A stretch of DNA of 64,000 nucleotides, from positions 1 to 64,000 of the forward strand of contig NZ_VUAZ01000055.1 in NCBI RefSeq assembly GCF_009296165.1, read 5' to 3'. This DNA is from Pseudomonas kitaguniensis. GTDB taxonomy: Bacteria > Pseudomonadota > Gammaproteobacteria > Pseudomonadales > Pseudomonadaceae. This document shows, one piece after another, positions 42,960 through 51,330 of the stretch. The position numbers were made by a program, and so were the translations under genes. Position 1 is the stretch's first letter; the number at the start of each line of letters is the position of its first letter. The notes below the pieces were generated by a model. The model searched no databases. It had not been told where the DNA came from and worked only from the letters and a program-made list of their open reading frames with translations.

Positions 42960-44399
42960 TTAAAAAAAGGCAGCGATGTAGTTCCACGCGCAAAAAAAAT
43001 AATAATCGATGTGGTTCGCTACAAAGTTAGGTGCCGCAAGCGATAGGAAGTAGTGGACAATGGCTGCGTATAGACAGAAACACATAGTCCAAGCGAGCCA
43101 GTAAACGGTGCGTCCGGACAATATAGGTTTTTCAACCAAGCGCTTCCAGTCATCGGCAGACATGAAGTTGTAGATTTTCCTCCGCCATCCTTCTCTACTG
43201 CTGTCAGCAAGACTGTTAAAACGCAAGGTTGATAGAGTGTTGATAACTATGCTCAATATGAGAAGTACAGAAACACCGAGATATAGAATCGTGGTGGCTG
43301 TATCGGCTACGCCTGTAGTCGCTATCGGAGTCTTGAGAGCTAAGACAACACCCGCCACCGCGAAATCACGCCAGAGAGCTGATATTAAATCCCTTGTCGC
43401 AGTTTGTGTCTTATTAACCTCGTCCTGCAAACCCTTGCGCAGATCTCCCAGGCTTTTGACAGCCTCCTTGCTCTGATCCTGGAGATGAAAGGCGAAAGCT
43501 TCCTTGGCCCCCGAGAGGCTATTTTTTAAGAGTGGCGTTGAGCCCGAGGGCCACGTCGTCCCACTGTTCCAGTTGATAGCAATGTGGTTGTTGAAAAGTT
43601 GGAATTTCGTTTCACACTCCCTAGGGGTGGAGTAGATCCACTGGCAGGTGTCGTGAAGCGTTTCAAAATTGATATCAGCCCAGTTAATAGGCTGGTCTAT
43701 AGCTATGGGGAGTGAGCGCCCGCCTCGGAATATTACATGAGTCTCATCACCTTCCTTGCGAATCTCGGCAGGCAAGCAAAAGGAAAGCCTTTCCACCGCC
43801 ACGCGTTTCCAAGCTGTAAAAGGTTCGCTTTCAGTAATTGGCTCTGCAGCGAGCAGCCAGGGCTCAAGCGACGGTGGGGTAAGGGAGTGGGTAAGATCCC
43901 GTACCATTTTCCAAGGCTTTTCAGGATGTTGAGTGACGGTCGGTAAACTTTTATCTCCACCCATTTCTTTCACTAGAAACTGATGAGTAGAAAACTCAAA
44001 GGTTTCACCTGCAACCCATACACACATTTTTTTCTGTGAGTTCTGTGCTGAGAATTGATTTGTTCTCAGCCAGTTTTCGAAACCTTTTAAAGTGAGGAAA
44101 TAACACCAACCATCATCCACTGGCTTCTCCAAAATGACTGTTAGTCTGTCATTTTCTACATCCTCCAAATCGAAATCCTTGATCTCGATACTGTCGGAAA
44201 CCTCTCCAAAAAGCTCTATTATTCCGATGCCCTCAGAACAAACACGCTGGGCAAGATCTTTCAGCTCTCGAACAAACTCAGAAGACGTAATGCTTATTTC
44301 ATCAACCCGCACTTTATTCGCAGTTTCAATCTGCGCAGAACCACCCGACGCCGTGAGTCGCTCAAAGAAGCTGCGAAGTTCCAGCGCTAGCTGCTTCAT
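42960..44399 (-). CDS. Hypothetical membrane protein, second gene of a coupled pair
   Basis: A 479-residue AT-rich gene product. The first ~320 residues are soluble and beta-rich (DGWCYFLTLKGFENWL, EKPWKMVRDLTHSLTPPSLE). A linker helix (KEAVKSLGDLRKGLQDEVNK) leads to three or four membrane helices in residues ~345-475. Its ATG overlaps the stop of the NA37-like gene (ATGA), so the two proteins are made together. A soluble sensor with a membrane end is a common plan for defence effectors, but I recognise no family. Confidence 0.7.
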   Translation of the reverse strand: MKQLALELRSFFERLTASGGSAQIETANKVRVDEISITSSEFVRELKDLAQRVCSEGIGIIELFGEVSDSIEIKDFDLEDVENDRLTVILEKPVDDGWCYFLTLKGFENWLRTNQFSAQNSQKKMCVWVAGETFEFSTHQFLVKEMGGDKSLPTVTQHPEKPWKMVRDLTHSLTPPSLEPWLLAAEPITESEPFTAWKRVAVERLSFCLPAEIRKEGDETHVIFRGGRSLPIAIDQPINWADINFETLHDTCQWIYSTPRECETKFQLFNNHIAINWNSGTTWPSGSTPLLKNSLSGAKEAFAFHLQDQSKEAVKSLGDLRKGLQDEVNKTQTATRDLISALWRDFAVAGVVLALKTPIATTGVADTATTILYLGVSVLLILSIVINTLSTLRFNSLADSSREGWRRKIYNFMSADDWKRLVEKPILSGRTVYWLAWTMCFCLYAAIVHYFLSLAAPNFVANHIDYYFFCAWNYIAAFF

Positions 44400-45382
44400 G
44401 ATTCACGCAAGCGACTTGTACGGATAATAATGATAGTTTCATCCTTTCCATTTTCAATAGTTAAGCTTCCCTTTGCCCGTGCGGGCATATTGATGGTTAT
44501 GCCTTCGCTTGTTACATATTTCTTTGCCTCATTGGTAGGTAACTCTTCCTCGTCATAGGAGAACACCTCACCAGTCAAATTCAGGCTTTCCAATTCTTTG
44601 TCGAAGGTCGCCCGAATTTCATCTTGGCCATTGATGCCAAAAAAATCTGTAAAGAATTCGTCGACTTCAAAGTCTTTACGTTTTTTCGCAATTTCAACGA
44701 CTTTCTCAGCGACTTTTGATGTGATAGCAGGCGGCAGATCACCCAGGTGTGTCTTTACAGTTTTTTTGATTGCCTTAACCAAATCCACCGTCATTTCCTT
44801 TGAGTTCCGGAGGCGCTCTACTCCTAGGAATTCTTTGAAGAAGTCACTGATTCCTGAACGGCTCATTTTATCAATGATCACTACTTCTGCGTCTATGGAA
44901 TCTAAATCAATAAGAGCGGACTTCTGCAGCGCTTTCGGTGATTCCGTAAAGTTATTGGTAACTGCCTGAAGTATTGCCTGGGCACCCTTGGTTTCAAACG
45001 TCACAACTTTCTCAGAGTCATACTTGATTAAAGAGTAAAACTTTTTAGCGCCTGTAACCAAACCAATTACAATCAATACGCCTGACTTCATCCGTTTATC
45101 GCCAAGGCGATGAAATTGTCGCGCCAGGCTCTTGGAGATATCGACAAAATTCGACTCGCCCTTTTCCCAACTATTCAATTTGGCCTTTACTTGAGATATT
45201 TCAGCGAAAGAGAATTTATTGCCCTTGAGGGTTTCTTTGATACGGTCAATGAAGAACGGCTCGAAGGTGCTTAAGGGGGTGTCGTCAAAAAGTATCGGAT
45301 CATCGGCTCGATGATGCACCACGTGGAAAATGAAATTCTCGATTTTCAGCGCTTCGATTTCTTTATCAGTAAGAGTGGCCAA
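44396..45382 (-). CDS. Nucleoid-associated NA37/YejK-like protein
   Basis: A 328-residue protein with the layout of the 37-kDa nucleoid-associated family: IENFIFHVVHHRADDPILFD near the start, EPFFIDRIKETLKG, KSGVLIVIGLVTGAKKFYSL, and a long helical C-terminal half. The family binds DNA or the nucleoid, but its action is not known in detail. Here it is the first gene of a coupled pair with a membrane protein, unlike the lone housekeeping copy. Confidence 0.68.
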   Translation of the reverse strand: MATLTDKEIEALKIENFIFHVVHHRADDPILFDDTPLSTFEPFFIDRIKETLKGNKFSFAEISQVKAKLNSWEKGESNFVDISKSLARQFHRLGDKRMKSGVLIVIGLVTGAKKFYSLIKYDSEKVVTFETKGAQAILQAVTNNFTESPKALQKSALIDLDSIDAEVVIIDKMSRSGISDFFKEFLGVERLRNSKEMTVDLVKAIKKTVKTHLGDLPPAITSKVAEKVVEIAKKRKDFEVDEFFTDFFGINGQDEIRATFDKELESLNLTGEVFSYDEEELPTNEAKKYVTSEGITINMPARAKGSLTIENGKDETIIIIRTSRLRES

Positions 45383-45411
45383 GTTGAATCCTCATCCTTG
45401 CTGGTGGCGAC

Positions 45412-45618
45412 ATGACATTAAGCATTGATCTAAGCACCTTTCCAGCGTTATGCCAGCGCCTTCCGCCGGGCATAGCAGCAGATTACTGTATGAATATACA
45501 CCCCGAAGGAAGGATTGGCTTCCGTATTCCCCATCCGGGATTACTTGTCCGATGGAAGGCTCCAGACGAGCGTCTTCCAGCGGGAATCATCACTGACCAC
45601 CCGCATTGCATTTTTTGA
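45412..45618 (+). CDS. Small hypothetical protein (doubtful)
   Basis: A 68-residue frame divergent from the NA37-like gene. Composition looks natural (GIAADYCMNIHPEGRIGFRI), but there is no strong ribosome site. It could be a short regulator of either neighbour or a chance frame. Confidence 0.35.
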   Translation: MTLSIDLSTFPALCQRLPPGIAADYCMNIHPEGRIGFRIPHPGLLVRWKAPDERLPAGIITDHPHCIF

Positions 45619-45709
45619 GATTCGTACTGCGCTTTAATAAAAAAAGCATTAATTGATTTTATTATTATGTCGTGGGATGCTTCTCTGCATCTGACAGGAG
45701 ATCCATCCC

Positions 45710-46339
45710 ATGAACGACATTATTTCACTCATCGAAAACGCCGCGAAGACGAAGAATGACCTGGCGTCCGCATCTATCCGCATGCCCAAGGAGCTCTACT
45801 CCTTCATCGAAGGTTTGGCTGATCAGCTCGATCTGAGTCGCCAGGAGACAATGCTGAAACTGCTCGAGAAGGGGGTTGAAGCCGCCAAGGCTGCTCTGAA
45901 GCTTGATGACAAAGAGCAAGCGGCGGTAGACATTGAGTTAGTCGAACCATCGAGCTTCCACCTTCTGAATACGAACAAGCGTCACTCATTGGAAGACCAT
46001 GACCGTATGCTCAGCGAGGGTAGCGCAGCAGCTTTTTATGCCCCTTGGAAGTACAACATTGACCGTATACAGAAAGGTGATGTGGTCTTCTTGTACGAAA
46101 ATGGCAAGGGGATCGTCGCCTTCGGAAAAGGTACTGGCGAAACTGAAAAGCGTGAGCATCACGGCTATCTCGAAGAGTGCCATTTTCAGCGTTTAATGGA
46201 TTTCATCATCTTGGATAAGCCGATTTCAGCTGCAGAGATCAAGAAGGCGGTGCAGAAAAACGTAGTCTTCTTGCGCACGATGTCTCCTATGCCAGATGGC
46301 GAGTTGCTGCTGAATCTGATCCAGAAACGCTCCGCGTGA
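45710..46339 (+). CDS. RHH-EVE fusion protein
   Basis: A 209-residue protein. Residues ~18-65 look like a ribbon-helix-helix DNA-binding domain (SASIRMPKELYSFIEGLADQ, RQETMLKLLEKG). Residues ~80-205 look like an EVE/PUA-type domain (HSLEDHDRML, IQKGDVVFLYENGKGIVAFG). EVE domains bind modified bases and often occur with restriction or defence genes. The protein may recognise modified phage DNA or RNA; that role is inferred. Structured repeat D follows at 46479. Confidence 0.7.
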   Translation: MNDIISLIENAAKTKNDLASASIRMPKELYSFIEGLADQLDLSRQETMLKLLEKGVEAAKAALKLDDKEQAAVDIELVEPSSFHLLNTNKRHSLEDHDRMLSEGSAAAFYAPWKYNIDRIQKGDVVFLYENGKGIVAFGKGTGETEKREHHGYLEECHFQRLMDFIILDKPISAAEIKKAVQKNVVFLRTMSPMPDGELLLNLIQKRSA

Positions 46340-46478
46340 AGTCTACTGGGGCCTAAAAACACTGTACTTAGCCCCCGATTGACGCAGCGTCAATATACAG
46401 AGCCTCTAGCGCAGAACTACGCAGGTGAGGCTTGCTTCGATAATCGTCGAGATAACGTCGTAAGTTGTGGTCAAGCGT

Positions 46479-46598
46479 GCAAGCGGAGCGCGCCGACCCA
46501 CGACGGGCCAATGGCTTGAGGATGAGTGCCCGGAGGGCTAAAACCTGGCGTAGTCAGGGTTTGGTTCTCGCCAGCCGCATCCCCGAAGGGGCAAGCCC
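46479..46598 (-). repeat. Structured dispersed repeat, copy D
   Basis: Read on the minus strand: GGGCTTG, hairpin 1 CCCC-TTC-GGGG, link GCGGCTGGCGAGAACCAA, hairpin 2 (CCAAA + CCTGaC facing GCCAGG + TTTTAG, one mismatch), hairpin 3 CCCTCCGGG, CATCCTCAAGCC closing the outer stem, hairpin 4 GGCCC/GGGTC, and end GCGCGCTCCGCTTGC. It is inverted relative to copies A-C. Confidence 0.78.
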
Positions 46599-46639
46599 AA
46601 AGCAGAGGCAATGTGAACCTCCCTCGAACTACTAGGCAG

Positions 46640-46848
46640 GAAGGTCGCCTTCGCTCTCGAAGTAGGCTTTGCATCATTACCGAGGCAGCGCCTTCGAGAA
46701 AGTGCTCCTGACTGCTGATATCAAACCGCACAGGAATGATGAGAACGACAGATGCCCATTAAAGCTTTGCAGCCGCGTCAACAATCCCGAACGTACGAAT
46801 CGAAAGGAGCACATCGGATACGTGCAGCTTCCAAACCTGCGCTCCTAT
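46640..46848 (-). pseudogene. Duplicated 3' fragment of the sirtuin gene
   Basis: This stretch matches 48380-48620 of the intact sirtuin gene. Read on the minus strand it gives RFDISSQEHFLEGAAS and MQSLLRE, where the intact copy reads RFDISSQEHFLQGPAS and MQSLLRE. Upstream parts are shifted by indels. It is a direct repeat of the 3' end of sirtuin, on the far side of the ApeA-like gene. Confidence 0.75.
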
Positions 46849-47747
46849 TAATCCTCAGCCAGGATGTGTTTGGCATTACCTAGGAGACGGGCGAGATTTG
46901 GCTGCTTGACCAGGTTTATAGCTAGCTCTGGGGGCATGCCAAGGCGTCCGAGCAGGCAAAGCGTAAACAGAACTTGAAGCCGAAGCACCAATGCTACTAA
47001 TGCGGCTCCCTTCAAAGCCTTCTTCTCACCTTTTTCATCGTAGTGGGCGTGATAGTTTCTGGTGTTTTTGGTGTCCTTTACCATTAATTCGACGGTCGCC
47101 TCGCCTCCAAATACTTCAACGAAGGGCTCAAGCAATGCGGTCAGCCGCTCACCTAGTGTCAGCTCATTCGCGAAGCATAGGCGTTGCTTGACCCATTCCC
47201 GCTCAGCCTCGGGCACTGCTTCTACGATGCCTGCAAGCTTTTTGTTGAACTCCGCTTTCGACCACCTATACCCTGGTAGCGTCCTGCGATGAAAGGCTTC
47301 AAGCGCCTGGGCGATGGCCAGAAACTTTGTATCGTTATAGGCCAAGCCTTCATCCTGGACGGCGAAATAATGATGAAGAGCTGGCATCAGCGTGTCGTAT
47401 TCGTCCAGCCATGCTTGAAGCATTGCGCTGAACTGCTCGGAAATTTGCGAGTAAGGAAGAAGCATCGCACGAGCGCGCTTTTTCTTGGCGGTCGTCCCAT
47501 TGTTCAGACTCTGGAAGTAGACGTCCTGCCACCGAGGAATCTTCTCTCCTTCTTCTTGAGAGCTCACGCGGAGCGAATGGATCGCGACGGGGTGCCCAAT
47601 GCATAGAGCTAGGAAGCGGGTGATCTTGTGCGAGAGAGAGACGAAGAAGGATAGCGGCTTGCAGGAGTCGGCTTTGATGGTAAGGCACGCTTGCTGCCGA
47701 AGCTCGGTAACTGGGTATTTGACCTTACCTGGGAAGGTAGCCTTCAT
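46848..47747 (-). CDS. ApeA-like HEPN protein, C-terminal part
   Basis: A 299-residue frame carrying the middle and HEPN domain of an ApeA-like antiphage protein. CLTIKADSCKPLSFFVSLSH and FLALCIGHPVAIHSL belong to the central part, and KNTRNYHAHYDEKGEK near residue 230 supplies the HEPN R-x4-H. The ATG overlaps the stop of the 47744 frame, but this frame reads sensibly well upstream of that ATG (TVTCHLQEGVILEIG), as if the two once formed one gene. ApeA is an RNase-type HEPN effector that stops phage growth. Confidence 0.72.
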   Translation of the reverse strand: MKATFPGKVKYPVTELRQQACLTIKADSCKPLSFFVSLSHKITRFLALCIGHPVAIHSLRVSSQEEGEKIPRWQDVYFQSLNNGTTAKKKRARAMLLPYSQISEQFSAMLQAWLDEYDTLMPALHHYFAVQDEGLAYNDTKFLAIAQALEAFHRRTLPGYRWSKAEFNKKLAGIVEAVPEAEREWVKQRLCFANELTLGERLTALLEPFVEVFGGEATVELMVKDTKNTRNYHAHYDEKGEKKALKGAALVALVLRLQVLFTLCLLGRLGMPPELAINLVKQPNLARLLGNAKHILAED

Positions 47748-48223
47748 CCCGATCTCAAGTATGACACCCTCCTGCAGGTGGCATGTGACAGTCGACGCAT
47801 GCCAAAGTCGATTACGCAGTCAGAGGGTTTCATCCCCAGGATCGGTCTGAAGGCTGATTTCCCGTACCATTCGCTCAGCTCATCCACCGCAAACTCAAAC
47901 TGGTCGAACTGGCACTCTTCAGGCATCCCCATCCCGATGTAGGCGATCCGAGCGGTGATCAGAGATGTAGCGGCACCGCCGCCGAGCGACAAATTCATGG
48001 TTTCATAGGAGCAGTCTTCGAGAGTGGTGTACCCACCTTCGATTTTCCCTATTAGACGACCAATAAACATCTCATCGAATGATACGAACGCATTTTCATC
48101 TGACGTTAGATGGAGTTCAATTCGTCCACCATCCAGGATCTTAAGAATTCCTGGATAGCGTTTATCAGGTTCGGTGGGAGTAAAGAAGAATCCATTTTTT
48201 ACAGTGGGTTCAGAGACGCGCAT
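47744..48223 (-). CDS. ApeA-like protein, N-terminal part
   Basis: A 159-residue frame matching the ApeA N-terminal domain (GFFFTPTEPDKRYPGILKIL, GRIELHLTSD, GKIEGGYTTLEDCSY). Its last ~17 residues (RLSHATCRRVSYLRSG) look unlike the family, while another frame continues the domain, so a one-base loss near 47795-47810 probably separates it from the 46848 frame. The joined protein would be about 460 residues. Treat the two as one broken or mis-sequenced apeA. Confidence 0.7.
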   Translation of the reverse strand: MRVSEPTVKNGFFFTPTEPDKRYPGILKILDGGRIELHLTSDENAFVSFDEMFIGRLIGKIEGGYTTLEDCSYETMNLSLGGGAATSLITARIAYIGMGMPEECQFDQFEFAVDELSEWYGKSAFRPILGMKPSDCVIDFGMRRLSHATCRRVSYLRSG

Positions 48224-48377
48224 CAGTTTACTCCTGGGAGCCTATTAGCGGTGCGTTGAGGCAATGACTGAGCATAAACGTTGGACGTGGGTTTGAAATT
48301 TCTGCTGGGATTTGGATTTGCGGCAGCCGTACCTCACTGAGGGGCAAGTCCAGCGGATCTAACATAATAGCCTCTAA

Positions 48378-49151
48378 CTACGAGACCGGATGGCTGCCGA
48401 AGGCCTCGCGAAGTAGGCTCTGCATCGTGTCCGAGGCTGGGCCCTGGAGAAAGTGTTCCTGACTGCTGATGTCGAAGCGCACAGGATTTATGTGAACGAC
48501 AGTTGCCTCGTGACCCAAAGCACGTAGCGGTAGCTCAGCAGCCGGGTAAACGACCCTAGACGTACCAATCGAAAGGAAGACATCACATTCCTTGGCGGCA
48601 GCTAGACCTGCGCTCGATGCGTCTTCAGGCAGCATCTCGCCAAACCACACAACGCCTGGTCGGACATACCCATTACATACACTGCATCGCGGCGGCTCAA
48701 TACGACTTCCATCCTCAGGCAGGGCTTCAGTCGTGAGGGGCAACGTAAACGCAAGCCCGCAATCGATGCACCTAGGAGAGTGCAGGCTTCCATGTAGATG
48801 AATCACATCCTGGCTGCCCGCCCGCTCATGCAGGTCATCAACATTCTGAGTGACCACAGTGAGCCTGGGCACATGCTTGGCAAGCTCAGCGATAGCGAGA
48901 TGAGCACCGTTTGGCTGCGCCTGCAGAACCTTGTTCCGACGCCACTCGTACCACCCCCAACACAGTGATGGGTCAGTTCGGAAGGCTTCGCTGGTGGCGA
49001 GTTGCGCAGGATCAAAGCGTTCCCACAACCCTGTCAGTGCATCACGGAATGTCGGGATGCCGCTCTCAACTGATGCACCAGCCCCAGTGAAGATAACGAC
49101 ATGCTGAGCCTCCCGCAATTGCTGAGCTAGGGTACTGGTGGTCATGAGCAT
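48378..49151 (-). CDS. Sirtuin, NAD-dependent protein deacylase
   Basis: A 257-residue complete Sir2-type enzyme: GAGASVESGIPTFRD binds NAD (residues ~23-37), TQNVDDLHERAG and HLHGSLH supply the catalytic site, and C-x2-C ... C-x2-C (RCIDCG, CSVCNG) bind zinc. It removes acyl groups from lysines. Some Sir2-domain proteins act in antiphage defence by using up NAD; this one looks like the CobB-type single domain enzyme, though its neighbour is an ApeA-like gene. Confidence 0.9.
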   Translation of the reverse strand: MLMTTSTLAQQLREAQHVVIFTGAGASVESGIPTFRDALTGLWERFDPAQLATSEAFRTDPSLCWGWYEWRRNKVLQAQPNGAHLAIAELAKHVPRLTVVTQNVDDLHERAGSQDVIHLHGSLHSPRCIDCGLAFTLPLTTEALPEDGSRIEPPRCSVCNGYVRPGVVWFGEMLPEDASSAGLAAAKECDVFLSIGTSRVVYPAAELPLRALGHEATVVHINPVRFDISSQEHFLQGPASDTMQSLLREAFGSHPVS

Positions 49152-49417
49152 TCCTTGGGGCGGATTTCAGTTGAGGTGCCGACATTATGAGCGCTGGATT
49201 CAGCAAGTACCCCCAGTCGACCCTAGCGGGGGGGACACTGGGCAACGAAGAGTCAGAGCTACACGACGCGGGTTAATGAGCTTTGGACGATGTATTGAAA
49301 AATAGGCTCTAGGAACGATGGCATACCTTCCTCAAAAGTTGATGTGCTAGCACCCGAATCGTACCTGTACTCAAAAGTGGGCACGATGTGTCCACATCAA
49401 TCAATGAGGACATCACG

Positions 49418-49774
49418 ATGCTCTACACCCCAACCCTGAACGACGTTTGCCGCATGCTGAAGCAGCTTGACGACATACCTCGCCCCTACGGAGACAATGA
49501 AGGCTATCCCGTTAATAGTGATGCGGTGTACTACTCCCTTTACCCGGAACACCAAGAGTTTGTGAATAATCTACTCGAGATTCTCTATAGCTACACCCGG
49601 TTGCCTGCCGGTCAGGAGGTAAACGTGCGTTCGGTCAACTACTTGACTGGTCGTGGCTATCCCACCTACCTCGGTGTAGATCAGTACGACGCTTACCGAC
49701 TGGTTGGCTCCGTTACTACCGAGAACTGGCTGATAGACATTTCAGACGCCAGCTCTCATAAAGTTGAAGACTAG
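49418..49774 (+). CDS. Hypothetical protein
   Basis: About 118 residues (MLYTPTLNDVCRMLKQLDD ...), soluble and acidic. I chose ATG 49418, which has GAGG 8 nt upstream, over the longer frame from 49388. It is convergent with the 50826-49777 gene, with two bases between stops. No family recognised. Confidence 0.6.
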   Translation: MLYTPTLNDVCRMLKQLDDIPRPYGDNEGYPVNSDAVYYSLYPEHQEFVNNLLEILYSYTRLPAGQEVNVRSVNYLTGRGYPTYLGVDQYDAYRLVGSVTTENWLIDISDASSHKVED

Positions 49775-49776
49775 CG

Positions 49777-50826
49777 TTAAAGTATCTGCTTGGACACAAC
49801 CGTCCCATCCGCCAGCGTTTGCTTGATGTAAACGTTGACGGTGGGACGGCCTTGTTTATGTGCGTGGTTTTTTTCCTGTTTATAGAGCTTTCGACAAATA
49901 CCGAGAATGGTCGTGTCGCCAATTATTTTGGTATCAATTTCCTCTCTCATTGCATCGTAAATGGTTTCGTGTGCATGGTTTGCATTTTCCCACCTTCGAG
50001 CGGAGCTAGGGTTATTAGGTTCGGCAAGTGGCTTTAAGCTAACAAAGAGCTCTGCAACTTTACTTTTTGCCGCGTTAAGAGGGCTCGGTGACATATGTTT
50101 TCGTTGTGCATTTTTTTTAGCGAAGCGCTTGTTGGCAACTGACTCAATACGAGGCATGATGAATGCTGTTGCCTGGCACATTCCTATCATATTGCTTGCG
50201 TCAATTAAATAGCTATAAGCCTCATCTATGCGGCCCTCTTGCTCTGCTCTAGAAGCTTGGATTAATAGTCCGCACATACCATATACAGCCTCTAACGATT
50301 GAGCAGGGGCGGATAGTTTTTCGGCAATTATGCTGTTCATTTCCTTCTCATCGTTAATGCTCATAATGTGGCGTATGAAAAGAAATATATCATCGCCGGG
50401 ATGCTTTTCATCTCTTAGTGCTGGTATTGTTATGTGGTTGAAGTGGATGGAGAGGAATTCGTCTATAGTGTCGTTGCTTTTGGTTTTTAGTATTTTAAGA
50501 AAGACCTCTGGTAATTTTTCCAAAATTAAATCTTTGTAAAGTTTGAATGTGGCTTCGGTAAGGCGTGCGAGCTCTGTATGGAAACTCCGCAGTGCGCGGC
50601 TTTTTTTGCTGATTATCTTACCTAGCTCTTCATCGGAGTATTCTTGGGTCACGCACTCGTTAATTTTCGAAAATAGATATTTTATGTCTGATCGCTGAAG
50701 ATCTATAATAGCTTTCCCATCAGTTTGCTGATTGATAATGTTGTTCTTTTCAATGATATCCCATAGAAGATCTTGCATTTTTTTGAAGTTTTCTGGGTCT
50801 TTGAAGAGATCTGGGTCTATATCCAC
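49777..50826 (-). CDS. Hypothetical AT-rich gene product
   Basis: A 349-residue protein rich in Lys, Ile and Glu, mostly helical. Codon use is far more AT-rich than its neighbours, a sign of a distant source. A short C-terminal beta segment (RPTVNVYIKQTLADGTVVS) follows a Lys/His-rich stretch. No family recognised; position between a sirtuin and an SMC-like ATPase suggests a defence context but does not prove it. Confidence 0.6.
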   Translation of the reverse strand: MDIDPDLFKDPENFKKMQDLLWDIIEKNNIINQQTDGKAIIDLQRSDIKYLFSKINECVTQEYSDEELGKIISKKSRALRSFHTELARLTEATFKLYKDLILEKLPEVFLKILKTKSNDTIDEFLSIHFNHITIPALRDEKHPGDDIFLFIRHIMSINDEKEMNSIIAEKLSAPAQSLEAVYGMCGLLIQASRAEQEGRIDEAYSYLIDASNMIGMCQATAFIMPRIESVANKRFAKKNAQRKHMSPSPLNAAKSKVAELFVSLKPLAEPNNPSSARRWENANHAHETIYDAMREEIDTKIIGDTTILGICRKLYKQEKNHAHKQGRPTVNVYIKQTLADGTVVSKQIL

Positions 50827-51032
50827 AGGTTGGGCCTCAGGACTTAAGTGATTATCATCGTAATAGGGCTAGTCTAGTCGAGTGCTGCCTTGGCTAGACC
50901 GGTTTTTACGGCTGGCTCTTGAGTTCCAGCATCGATATGCTTGATATTTCAACCATTCATAGAGCCAGAAATTCTGGTACTGCTCAACATCTCTTATAGG
51001 CTGTTTTCAAGGATGAGGGAATCTGCAAGGCA

Positions 51033-51206
51033 TTGGTGCGGCGGATAGGCATTTGGAATTGGGGCAACTTGGAGTGTAGCGAGTGCTGCCCCTTCTGCGG
51101 AAGCTTTTGCGGCATGCACTTTCAAGATGCGTCGTATACGTACCATTGCCGAAACTGCGACACGCAGACCTCGTTTGATTTTCTGAGTCATCAAGAAGAA
51201 GGTTGA
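51033..51206 (+). CDS. Small zinc-ribbon protein (probable remnant)
   Basis: About 57 residues from TTG 51033 or GTG 51036. It reads IGIWNWGNLECSECCPFCGS then HCRNCDTQTSFDFL, with paired cysteines (C-x2-C, C-x2-C, C-x2-C) of a zinc ribbon. There is no good ribosome site, and a stop lies just upstream at 50997-50999, so it may be the tail of a lost gene. Confidence 0.4.
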   Translation: MVRRIGIWNWGNLECSECCPFCGSFCGMHFQDASYTYHCRNCDTQTSFDFLSHQEEG

Positions 51207-51330
51207 TTGGGGGCGAAATACATCTTCGTACCGGTTTGCAGTCGGGATTTTCCTCGATGCATCTTGCTGTCAAGGCGCGGGCCAGAATCATGAATTTCGA
51301 CTTGATTCTGACCCTAGCTCAATCCCCCTA

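Noticed and set aside
46471..46731. An 86-residue frame on the minus strand
   Set aside because: It joins a sirtuin fragment to structured repeat D and is not a real gene.
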